Shown here: piece after piece, positions 16,365 to 25,000 of the stretch
Position numbering within the stretch: position 1 is the first letter of the stretch
Layout of the letters: the number at the start of each line of letters is the position of its first letter
DNA from: Streptomyces sp. Ru62
GTDB lineage: Bacteria; Actinomycetota; Actinomycetes; Streptomycetales; Streptomycetaceae
NCBI RefSeq assembly: GCF_002920615.1
Contig: NZ_PQSU01000032.1
Coordinates: 44,851-108,850 of the forward strand
DNA: 64,000 nucleotides
Direction of reading: 5' to 3'
The notes under the pieces: generated by a model
What the model saw: only the letters and a program-made list of their open reading frames with translations
Told to the model about the DNA's origin: nothing
The model's database searches: none
Program-made: the position numbers and the translations under genes

Positions 16365-17204
16365 TCAGTCGACGCCGACCAGCCGGTACTGCTCGTCCCG
16401 TGCGTCGGTCAGGAACATCTGGCCCGGCGCGTGGGTGATCGCGAACGGCGGCCGGGAGGCCATCACGGCCGCCTGCGGGGTCACCCCGCAGGCCCAGAAC
16501 ACCGGGATGTCCCCGTCGGCGGCGGTCACCGGGTCGCCGAAGTCGGGCCGCCCGAGGTCCTCGATGCCGAGGGCCGCCGGGTCCCCGCAGTGCACCGGAC
16601 CCCCGTGCACGGCCGGCAGCAGGCTGCTCTCCCGGATCGCCGCGCCCAGACGCTCGGGCGGCACCGGCCGCATGGAGACCACCATCGGCCCGCGCAGCCG
16701 GCCCGCCTCCCGGCAGGCCCGGCTGGTCACGTACATCGGCACGTTCCGGCCCTGCTCGACGTGCCGGATCGGCACGCCCGCGCGGGCCAGCGCCCACTCG
16801 AAGGTGAAGCTGCACCCGAGCAGGAACGACACCAGGTCGTCCCGCCAGTACGCGCGCGCGTCCGTGGGTTCGTCCACCAGCTCGCCGTCCTGCCACACCC
16901 GGTAGCGCGGCAGGTCGGTGCGCAGGTCGGCGCCCTCGGCGAGGACGGTCGCCGGGGAACCGGCGTCCGTGACGTCGAGCACGGGGCACGGCTTGGGGTT
17001 GCGCTGGCAGAACAGAAGCATGTCGTAGGCCCAGTCGGCGGGCACCGCGATCAGGTTGGCCTGGGTGTGGCCCGCCGCGACGCCGGCGGTCGGCCCGGCC
17101 AGGCCGTCGCGGAAGCGGGCCCGCGCGGTTTCCGGGCTCCACGCGTGCGCGTGCGCGTCGACGGTGGTGACGGGCCGGTCCTCGGTACGGTTCACCCGCG
17201 TCAC
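16365..17204 (-). CDS. DUF1445 / D-glutamate cyclase-like hydro-lyase
   Basis: This 279-residue protein belongs to the YcsI/DUF1445 family, whose studied members include mitochondrial D-glutamate cyclase (D-glutamate to 5-oxo-D-proline). Conserved stretches are GPTAGVAAGHTQANL, CQRNPKPCPVLDVTD, FLLGCSFTFEWAL, RNVPMYVTSR and FWACGVTPQAAV. Its neighbours make 5-oxoproline metabolism the obvious role. The GTG start at 17202-17204 overlaps the transporter stop (GTGA). An alternative GTG eleven codons in is possible. Confidence 0.88.
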   Translation of the reverse strand: MTRVNRTEDRPVTTVDAHAHAWSPETARARFRDGLAGPTAGVAAGHTQANLIAVPADWAYDMLLFCQRNPKPCPVLDVTDAGSPATVLAEGADLRTDLPRYRVWQDGELVDEPTDARAYWRDDLVSFLLGCSFTFEWALARAGVPIRHVEQGRNVPMYVTSRACREAGRLRGPMVVSMRPVPPERLGAAIRESSLLPAVHGGPVHCGDPAALGIEDLGRPDFGDPVTAADGDIPVFWACGVTPQAAVMASRPPFAITHAPGQMFLTDARDEQYRLVGVD

Positions 17205-18526
17205 GCCAGCTCCTTCCCGCGGGTCTCCGGCAGCCCGAGCAGCGCCAGCGCGGCGAGGCCGTAGCCGATCGCACCGAAGACCAGCGCTCCGCCGACGCCC
17301 CAGCTGTCCGCCAGGAAGCCCACCAGCGTCGGGAACACCGCGCCCACCGCGCGGCCCGTGTTGTACGTGAAGCCCTGCCCGGTGCCGCGCACCGCCGTCG
17401 GGTACAGCTCGCTCAAGTAGGAGCCGAAGCCGCTGAAGATGGCCGACATGCAGAAGCCGAGCGGGAAACCCAGCACCAGCAGCAGGGTGTTGGCGCCGTG
17501 CGGGATGTTCGCGTACGCCAGGATGCACACCGCCGACAGCAGCGCGAACAGCCAGATGTTGTTCCGCCGGCCGAGCCGGTCGGTGAGGTGGCCGCCGGTC
17601 AGGTAGCCGAGGAAGGCGCCGGAGATCAGGAAGGCCAGGTAGCCGCCGGTGCCGACCACCGACAGACCGCGGTCGGACTTCAGGTACGTCGGCACCCAGG
17701 TCGCCAGCGTGTAGTAGCCGCCCTGCACGCCCGTGGAGAGCAGGCTCGCGAAGACCGTGGTGCGCAGCAGGCCGGGGGCGCCGTCCCGGCCGGCCGGCCG
17801 GAAGATCGCGGCGAACGAGCCCCGGCGCGGGTCCTGTTCACGGGCCGCGGTCGCCGTGGGGGCGTCGTGCACCGAGCGGCGCAGCCAGGCCACGAGCAGC
17901 GCCGGCAGCGCGCCGGTCCAGAACATCACCCGCCAGGCCAGGTCGTCGCCGGCGAAGGAGAACACCAGCGTGTAGACGACCGCCGCCAGTCCCCAGCCGA
18001 CCGCCCAAGAGCTCTGGATCGCGCCGAGCGTACGGCCCCGGTGGCGCGCGCTCGCGTACTCGGCGACCAGGATCGCGCCGACCGCCCACTCGCCGCCGAA
18101 GCCGAGGCCCTGGAGGGCACGGAAGACCAGCAGGGTTTCGTAGGTGGGCGCGAAGCCGCAGGCGACGGTGAAGACGGCGTACGTGATCACCGTGATCATC
18201 AGGGCCCGGACGCGGCCCACCCGGTCCGCGATCACGCCGGCGGCGGCGCCGCCCACCGCCGAGACCACCAGGGTGACGGTGGTGAACAGGCCGGTCTGGC
18301 CGCTGCTGAGGCCGAAGTACGCCGAGAGCGCCACCATGCTCAGCGGCAAGGTGAAGTAGTCGTATGAATCCAGGGCATATCCGCCGAAAGCACCGGCGAA
18401 CGCGCGTCGGCCGCGCGGGCCGAGGGCGCGCAGCCAGGTGAACGCGCCGTCCTCGGTGGCGTGTTCGGCCGGTCCCCGGCGGACGTCGGTGGAGGGCGCG
18501 GACCGGGGCGGTGGGGTCGTGCTCAT
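17201..18526 (-). CDS. MFS metabolite:proton symporter, probably for 5-oxoproline
   Basis: This 441-residue transporter has about twelve transmembrane helices. It has the MFS motif GVIADRVGRVRALM after TM2 and a second copy GGHLTDRLGRRNN after TM8. RALQGLGFGGEWAVGAILVAEYA is typical of the metabolite:H+ symporter group. It is the first gene of the oxoprolinase operon, so uptake of 5-oxoproline or a related compound is inferred. The chosen ATG (18524-18526) begins MSTTPPPRSAP. An in-frame extension to 18748 would run through the operator and into the divergent gene. Confidence 0.87.
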   Translation of the reverse strand: MSTTPPPRSAPSTDVRRGPAEHATEDGAFTWLRALGPRGRRAFAGAFGGYALDSYDYFTLPLSMVALSAYFGLSSGQTGLFTTVTLVVSAVGGAAAGVIADRVGRVRALMITVITYAVFTVACGFAPTYETLLVFRALQGLGFGGEWAVGAILVAEYASARHRGRTLGAIQSSWAVGWGLAAVVYTLVFSFAGDDLAWRVMFWTGALPALLVAWLRRSVHDAPTATAAREQDPRRGSFAAIFRPAGRDGAPGLLRTTVFASLLSTGVQGGYYTLATWVPTYLKSDRGLSVVGTGGYLAFLISGAFLGYLTGGHLTDRLGRRNNIWLFALLSAVCILAYANIPHGANTLLLVLGFPLGFCMSAIFSGFGSYLSELYPTAVRGTGQGFTYNTGRAVGAVFPTLVGFLADSWGVGGALVFGAIGYGLAALALLGLPETRGKELA

Positions 18527-18586
18527 GGGCACCTCGCAGAAGAGGGACGGAGGGTGCTGGGAAGTGAGCCGTGCGGAGCACCGTAG

Positions 18587-18605
18587 AGGATCGTTCAACG
18601 ATCCT
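18587..18605. promoter_or_regulatory. Palindromic operator for the FCD-GntR regulator
   Basis: AGGATCGTT-C-AACGATCCT is a perfect 9-bp inverted repeat around one base. It lies in the 127-base gap between the divergent transporter and GntR genes, 48 bases before the regulator start and 60 before the transporter start. Position and symmetry fit a dimeric GntR-family repressor controlling both directions. The regulator assignment is inferred. Confidence 0.7.
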
Positions 18606-18653
18606 TCAATACCCGTGTTGTTTCGTTCTGGTGTCTGCGATTGAATTCCGGGC

Positions 18654-19355
18654 ATGGCAGAGGAGCTGAGGGGACTGGCCGGCGACCGGGTCCTCCTGGG
18701 GCGTACGAGCACCGCGGAGCGCGTTTCGGACATCCTCAGAAGCCGCATCTCCGAGGGCTACTTCCCGCCCGGCACCCGGCTGTCCGAGGACAGCATCGGC
18801 GGGGCGCTCGGCGTCTCCCGCAACACCCTGCGCGAGGCGTTCCGGCTGCTCACCCACGAGCGCCTGCTGATCCACGAACTCAACCGGGGCGTGTTCGTCC
18901 GGGTCCTGACCGTCGAGGACGTGGAGGACATCTACCGCACGCGCTCCCTCGTCGAGTGCGCCGTCGTCCGCGGGCTGGGCGAACCGCCGTACCGGCTGGA
19001 CGGGCTGGTCTCGGCGGTCGAGGAGGGGCGCACGGCGGCCGCGGAGCATGACTGGAAAGGGCTGGGTACGGCCAACATCCACTTCCACCGGGAACTGGTC
19101 GCCCTGGCCGGCAGCGAGCGCACCGACGAGCTGATGCGCAGCGTCTTCGCCGAGCTGCGCCTGGCCTTCCACGTCGTGGACGACCCGCGCCGGCTGCACG
19201 AGCCGTACCTCGCCCGCAACGGCCGGATCCTCCAGGCGCTCCAGGCCGGCGACCGGCGCGACGCCGAACGGCTGCTGGAGACCTATCTCGCGGACTCGCT
19301 GGAACGGGTCGTGGAGGTGTACCGGCGCAGGGTCGGCGAGGAAGGCGCCCCGTAG
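18654..19355 (+). CDS. GntR-family regulator, FCD subfamily
   Basis: The protein has 233 residues. Residues 20-85 form the winged helix (VSDILRSRISEGYFPPGTRLSEDSIGGALGVSRNTLREAFRLLTHE, in segments). Residues 95-225 form an all-helical FCD ligand domain with metal/ligand residues in IYRTRSLVE, ANIHFHRELV and RNGRILQAL. It is divergent from the oxoprolinase operon and probably represses it until 5-oxoproline or glutamate derivatives bind. Confidence 0.92.
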   Translation: MAEELRGLAGDRVLLGRTSTAERVSDILRSRISEGYFPPGTRLSEDSIGGALGVSRNTLREAFRLLTHERLLIHELNRGVFVRVLTVEDVEDIYRTRSLVECAVVRGLGEPPYRLDGLVSAVEEGRTAAAEHDWKGLGTANIHFHRELVALAGSERTDELMRSVFAELRLAFHVVDDPRRLHEPYLARNGRILQALQAGDRRDAERLLETYLADSLERVVEVYRRRVGEEGAP

Positions 19356-19444
19356 GGCGTGGGGACCCGCGCGACCGGCCCCGCACGGTCCGCGCCCGGA
19401 CAACGCCCCACAGCCGTGCCGGCCGAACCGGCGGAGCCTCTCGT

Positions 19445-19475
19445 TTGGGTCGATGTCAGACCCAGGACCTAGTCT
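19445..19475 (+). promoter_or_regulatory. Putative promoter of the SMC operon (leaderless)
   Basis: TTGGGT (19445-19450) and TAGTCT (19470-19475) are 19 bases apart. The -10 box lies seven bases before the GTG at 19483. There is no ribosome-binding site in front of that GTG, so a leaderless transcript is likely. The long spacer weakens the call. Confidence 0.4.
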
Positions 19476-19482
19476 GTGCACC

Positions 19483-21012
19483 GTGACTTCGCCTGCATCG
19501 ACGGACCGTGTTCCGCCCCAGTTCAGCGCGGGGCCGCGCCCGGCTCCGGGCCCGGCCGCCGACGAGGGGCTGGCGCGTCGGCTGCGCGCGCTCGCCTGCA
19601 CCGCGCCGCTGCACGACCTGGACGCACGCAAGGCCAACCTGGCCGGCGAGTACTCGGTGTACGGGATGGCCGAGGTGGCGCTGGCGGCCATCGACCTGGT
19701 CACGCTGAACATGGACTTCGACACCGGCGCCGACCACGAGCAGATCGTGGCCCGGCTCGTCCCGCGCATCGCCGCCCAGGCGCCGGGCCGGCCCGCCGCC
19801 GAACACGAGCGCGTGGCCCGTTGGGTGCTGGAGAACCTGATCAACGTCGGCAGCGTGGACCGCGGCTTCCGCGCGGTCTACGGCACCTTCGCGCCGGACG
19901 GCACGTACGTCCGCCGTGACTACGACTTCAAGCTGATCGAGGAGGTCCCCGGCCCCGGCGGCACGGTGTACCTGCGGACGACGGACGAGGCGGTCAACGT
20001 CCTGGTCGGCGCCCTCGACACCGACGTCACCAGCGCCCAGATCGCCGCCGAGGTCAAGCTGGAGGTGCTGATCAGCCGCGGCCGGCTGGCCGACGCCCAG
20101 CTCGCCGCCGAGCAGGCCCGCTACCGCACGGTCCAGTACTCCGAGACGCTGCGCCGGGCCCTGGAGGCCACCCGGCGCAACGTCCGCGCGGTCGACTGGC
20201 TCAACGCCGTCCCCGACATGATCGCCGAGGCCCTGGACCACGTGGCCGAGCGCTACCGCCACGAGAACGCGATCCTCACCAACATCCGCAAGGCCCGCGA
20301 CGAGACCGAGGATCCCGAGCACAAGCGCCGCGCCGCCGAACTCGTCGACATCGTCAAGGACTGCATCCGGCGCCACACCCAGCTCCAGTCGCGCCTGCTG
20401 GAAGCGGGGCCGCTGTTCCGCGCCGAACAGGACCGGCAGGCCTTCGCCACACCGGCGACGACGTCCGGGATAGACCTCTACGGCCATCTCGTCGCCCCCG
20501 TGCTGCCCCTGCCCCTGGAGCAGGCGACCCGGGTCACCGACGCCTTCTTCGCGCGCGGCACGGGACTGCGCACGCCGGTGTCCGTCCGGGTCGGGGACCT
20601 CGTGGACATCCTGCTGACCCCGCCCGTGGAGCGGGAGCACCTGGGCGCGGAGATGCCCGAGCCCGATCTGATCGCCACGCCGGACGACAGCCGCTTCAGC
20701 GAGGAGCAGCTGGCCGCGGCGAGGGAGCTGCTGAACCTGCCGGCGGACGCCCCGAGGCGACTGTCCGGGCTGCTGGCCGAGGCCCGGCGGACCGGGGACC
20801 CCGACCTCGCCTACCTGGTGGCGCTGCTGGCGGTCCACGCGGCCAGTCCGCCCGTCGGCACCGCCTACCGGCAGGGCGAGGAGAAGCTGCTGTTCGCCGT
20901 GGACGACGGGACCGAACTGGACGATCCCGAGTTCGGCGGGGCGGACCTGATCGTGGGAACCGCCCTGCTCGACGCGGCCGGGATGGCCGCGGACCGGACG
21001 GAAGCAGCATGA
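19483..21012 (+). CDS. MukF/JetA-like subunit of an SMC system (candidate kleisin)
   Basis: This soluble protein has about 509 residues. The first 200 are helical and end in a winged-helix-like segment (RRDYDFKLIEEVPGPGGTVYLRTTDEAVN). A long charged helical stretch follows (residues about 205-320), then a C-terminal globular part. This layout (winged helix, helical linker, C-terminal domain) and its place before a MukE-sized gene and a giant SMC gene fit a MukF/JetA/MksF kleisin. I recognise no exact family signature, so this rests on architecture and context. The GTG at 19483 is preferred to ATG 19453 because of the promoter position. Confidence 0.55.
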   Translation: MTSPASTDRVPPQFSAGPRPAPGPAADEGLARRLRALACTAPLHDLDARKANLAGEYSVYGMAEVALAAIDLVTLNMDFDTGADHEQIVARLVPRIAAQAPGRPAAEHERVARWVLENLINVGSVDRGFRAVYGTFAPDGTYVRRDYDFKLIEEVPGPGGTVYLRTTDEAVNVLVGALDTDVTSAQIAAEVKLEVLISRGRLADAQLAAEQARYRTVQYSETLRRALEATRRNVRAVDWLNAVPDMIAEALDHVAERYRHENAILTNIRKARDETEDPEHKRRAAELVDIVKDCIRRHTQLQSRLLEAGPLFRAEQDRQAFATPATTSGIDLYGHLVAPVLPLPLEQATRVTDAFFARGTGLRTPVSVRVGDLVDILLTPPVEREHLGAEMPEPDLIATPDDSRFSEEQLAAARELLNLPADAPRRLSGLLAEARRTGDPDLAYLVALLAVHAASPPVGTAYRQGEEKLLFAVDDGTELDDPEFGGADLIVGTALLDAAGMAADRTEAA

Positions 21013-21056
21013 GCGGCATGAGTGGACAAGAGCACGACAAGGAGCCGAACCCGTGA
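21009..21056 (+). CDS. 15-codon bridging ORF, doubtful
   Basis: The ATG overlaps the stop of the MukF-like gene (ATGA at 21009-21012), the peptide is MSGMSGQEHDKEPNP, and the TGA overlaps the GTG start of the MukE-like gene (GTGA at 21053-21056). It contains the AAGGAG ribosome-binding site of the next gene. It may couple translation of the two subunits. The peptide itself probably has no function. Confidence 0.3.
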   Translation: MSGMSGQEHDKEPNP

Positions 21057-21931
21057 CCGAGCACGTCGACCGGAGTGAACCCGAGCCTGCCGCCGCCCCG
21101 GCGGGCTCCGCCGTCACCCCCGCCGACGCCGCCGACGCGGCGCGGCTCGTCGCCTTCGGACTCCAGCCCAAGCTGGCGCCCGCACGCGACCAGGAGTACA
21201 CCGAACTGCTGCGCCGCTACCGCGACGACCCGGCGTTCGCCCGGCTCGCCGACGCCGTCGCCGCCGGTCTGGGGCTCGTCGTGCTGGAGGTCTCCCCGCG
21301 CGCGGGAATGGCCGTGACCGCCGCCGAGGACTCGGTGTTCGCCGTCCGCATGGGTGACTACGCGCGTCGCACCGCCGCCGACTCCGGCGACCGCTTCCTG
21401 CACGGGCTGGCCCATCTCGCGGTCGCCGCGCTGGCCTTCCCGCGCCCCGAGGACCTGGCCGACGACTCCTACATCGGCCGGGTCACCGTCAACGGCGTCG
21501 ACGCCTTCGTCCGGCAGGCCTGCCGCCGGCTGGAGGAGCGGGCCGAGGAGCAGGGCGAGAACACCGACCCGGCGACCGACGCGCCCGGCCTGGAGGCGGC
21601 CTGGCGGATCTGGGCCAGACGCAGTGCCACGGGCGCCACTAAGGACGCCCGCCGGCCGGCCGCCTCCACCACCGGCATCGTGGCGAAGGCGATGGCCTTC
21701 CTCACCGACTCGGGCTTCCTCCAGCGCACCGGCGACGACAACGGCGGCACCTACCGCACCACGGCCCGCTACCAGCTCCAGGTCCGCGACCTGGCCGGCA
21801 GCGCCGCCCTGGGCGAACTGCTGGAGCTGGGCATCGTCCCCGTCACCGACGGCACGGCCACCCTGCTGCCCGCCCAGGACACCGACGACCTGGACCTGGT
21901 GGCCGACGCCGGACTGCCGTTCCACTCCTGA
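21053..21931 (+). CDS. MukE/JetB-like subunit of an SMC system (candidate)
   Basis: This 292-residue protein starts at GTG 21053, eight bases after AAGGAG. It has an acidic, alanine-rich N-terminal tail. Two helical and winged-helix-like regions follow: LLRRYRDDPAFARLADAVAAGLGL with EDSVFAVRMGDYARR, and STTGIVAKAMAFLTDSGFLQRTGDDNGGTYRTT. Paired winged helices and size fit MukE/JetB/MksE, which bind the kleisin in MukBEF-like complexes. Identification depends on its position between the MukF-like and SMC genes. Confidence 0.55.
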   Translation: MTEHVDRSEPEPAAAPAGSAVTPADAADAARLVAFGLQPKLAPARDQEYTELLRRYRDDPAFARLADAVAAGLGLVVLEVSPRAGMAVTAAEDSVFAVRMGDYARRTAADSGDRFLHGLAHLAVAALAFPRPEDLADDSYIGRVTVNGVDAFVRQACRRLEERAEEQGENTDPATDAPGLEAAWRIWARRSATGATKDARRPAASTTGIVAKAMAFLTDSGFLQRTGDDNGGTYRTTARYQLQVRDLAGSAALGELLELGIVPVTDGTATLLPAQDTDDLDLVADAGLPFHS

Positions 21932-22002
21932 CGCGCTGAAGCTCCCGCAGCTCCAGACCTCCCGAACCACCGCACCTTTCACCAGACTTACGAGAGTCCG
22001 CC

Positions 22003-25000
22003 ATGTACGAGCTGTCCCGGGTCCGCCTCTACTCCATCGGTCCCGCCGGTGCGCGCTACGCCGACACCGTGCTCGACCTCAGGGGTGTCGGCGAACCCGT
22101 GCCCGACCCGGCGCCCACGCAGGTGGAGTTCTTCGAGGAGGAGCCGTCCGGTCCGCCGCGCCGGCCCGCGCCCGCGGGCGTGCTGTTCCTGGAGAACGGC
22201 GGCGGCAAGTCCGTGCTGCTCAAGCTGATCTTCTCGGTGATGCTGCCGGGGCACCGCAACACGCTCGGCGGCGCCAGTTCCGGCGTGCTGCGCAAGTTCC
22301 TGCTCGCCGACGACTGCGGCCACGTGGCCCTGGAGTGGCAGCACGTGCTGACCGGCGAGTGCGTGGTCGTCGGCAAGGTCAGCGAGTGGCGCGGCCGGCA
22401 GGTCTCCAACGACCCGCGCAAGTTCGCCGAGGCCTGGTACTCCTTCCGGCCCGGCCCCGGCCTCAGCCTGGACAACCTGCCCGTCGCCGAGTCCACCTCC
22501 GTACGGCCGCCCGCCGAGGGCACCTCGGGCGCGCACGGCCGCCGCCGCACCATGAAGGGCTTCCGCGACGCCCTCATGGAGGCCGGCAAGGTCTACCCGC
22601 ACCTGGAGGTGCACTGGGAGGAGATCCACGAGCGCTGGACCGAACACCTCGGCGACCTCGGCCTCGACCCGGAACTCTTCCGCTACCAGCGCGAGATGAA
22701 CGCCGACGAGGGCGAGGCGGCCGGCCTCTTCGCGGTCAAGAAGGACTCCGACTTCACCGACCTGCTGCTGCGCGCCGTCACCGACACCCGCGACACCGAC
22801 GGCCTCGCCGACCTCGTCAGCGGCTTCGGCAACAAGCTCGGCCGACGCGCCGAACTGATCGCCGAACGGGACTTCACCGCGGGCTCGGTCGACCTGCTCG
22901 GCCGGATCGTGGAGGCCGCCGAGACGCGCGCACGCGCGCGTGACGTCCACGCGGGCGCCGAGCGCCGCACCCGCACGCTGGCCCGGCGGCTGTCCGCGCG
23001 AGCCGTGCGCGAGCGCATGCGGGCCGCCGACCTGGCCCAGCGGGTGACGGCCGCCGCGTACGCCGTCACGCACTCCGAGGGCGCCCGCGAACGCAGCGCC
23101 CTCATCGCCGCCGAACTCGCCTACCGGCACGCCTCCCTGGCGCTGGCCGCCGCCGAGAAGTCCGCCGCCGCGCAGAAGCGCGAGCTGGCCGACGCCCGCA
23201 CCCTGCACTCGGCCTGGCAGGCCGCCGAGGCCGTACTGCGCCACCGGGCCGCCGCCGACCGCGTCGCGCGCGTGTCCGCCGCCATCCAGGAGGCCGAACG
23301 GGACGCGGCCCCCGCGCTCGCCGCTCGCGCCAAGGCCGCCGTGGACCTCGTACGGGCCCTGCACGCCGCCGCCGGGAGCGCCGAGGCCCTCGCCAACGAG
23401 GAGGAGGAGCGCTCCGCGGCCCTCCAGGAGGTCAGCGACTCCGCCTACCGGGACTCCACCGCCGCCGCCACCGAGGCGCAGCGGGCCCGCAGCGAGGCCG
23501 GACACCTGCGCCAGCGGCTCGCCGAGGTCGAGCAGGAGACCGCCGAGGCCGTTCGCGCGGGCTGGCTGGACGACAGCGCCCCGGACGCCGACCCGGCGCG
23601 GGCCGCGCTCGCCGCCAGCGACGCCGAGAAGACCGCCGTCGCCGCCTGGGACGCGGCCCGCGAGGCCGCCCGCAAGGCCACCGAGCACGCGCGCGAAGCG
23701 GCCTCCGCCGAGTCCCGCGCGGAGCTGACGGCGGCCCGCGCGGCGGACGCGGCGGCCGCCGCCGAGCGCGCCCATGAGGCCGAGCGGCGCCTCGCCGAGT
23801 CGCTGGCCGCCGAGGAACGGCTCGCGGAGCTGCTGAGCCTGCCGGGCGCGCCGAGCGTGGCACGCGTTCCCGCGCCCAGGTCGGAAGAAGGCGACACTCC
23901 CCGCGCACCGGCCGTTGAAGCGGCCCGCAGCGCTTTCACCCCCGAGGAACTCGACCGCTTCGCCGACGAGTTGCGCGAACTCCTCGACGACGCCGTGTCC
24001 ACCGCCGAACGGCACCTGTTCGAGCTGCGTACGGCTGCCGCCGACGACGCCCGCATCCTCGGCGCCCTTGGCGACGGCGGGCTGCTGCCGCCCGGCCCGG
24101 ACGTGCTGGCCACCGTCGAGTTCCTCGGCGAACACGGCATCCCGGCCCTGCCCGGCTGGCGCTACCTGGCACAGGCCGTCGACCCCGCCGACCACGCGCG
24201 CGTGCTCGCCGCCCGCCCGGAACTCGTCGACGGCGTGATCATCACCGATCCGGACACGCACGCGCGTGCCCGTGAGGCCCTCGGGGACGCCGCCCTGCTG
24301 CCCCGCTCCGCCGTCGCCGTCGGCACCGCCGCCGCGCTGCTCGCCCCGCCCCCCGCCCAGGGCACCACCCCTGGCGACGTGTTCCTCGTGCCGCCGAACC
24401 CGGCCATGCACGACGAGCATGCCGCCGACGAGGAACGCCAGGCACTGCGCGCCCGGGCCACCGCACGCGACGAGGAGATCCGCGCCCTCGCCGCCCGCCT
24501 CGGCAAGGACCGGGAACTGGCCGCGCGGCTCGCCTCCTGGCGCACCGGCTGCCCCGCCGGCCACCTCACCGAGCTGGCCCGGGCCGCCGAGGAGGCCCGC
24601 GCCTTCGCCGAGGAGGCCGAGGCCGAACTCGCCGAGGCACGCACGGTACGGGCGGAGGCCGACGAGTCCGCCGCCGAGGCCGCCCAGATCCGTGACGAAC
24701 GGCAGGAGGCCGCGCAGAAGGCCCGGCGCGCCGCCGACGCCCTCGCCGGTCTCGCCTTCCGGCTGCGCGAACGCGCAGGCTGGCAGGTGAAGCTCCGCGA
24801 ACTCGCCGACGAGGCCGCCGAGTCCGAGGCCCGCGCCCAGACCTGCCTGGACCGCGCCCGCGCCGCCGACGAGGACCGCCGCGCCGCCCAGCGCGCCGCC
24901 GACGACGCCCGCCGCACCGCTCGCGCCCTGCGCGCCGAGCGCGCCGAGATCGCCGGCGCCCCCGACGACGTACCCGTCGACGACGAGGACGCCCCGAAGG

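Noticed and set aside
16801..17160. Further copies of the CACGCGCGCGTG palindrome
   Set aside because: The runs at about 16850 and 17140 are G+C alternations that do not match the 12-mer (TACGCGCGCGCG and ACGCGTGCGCGT types).
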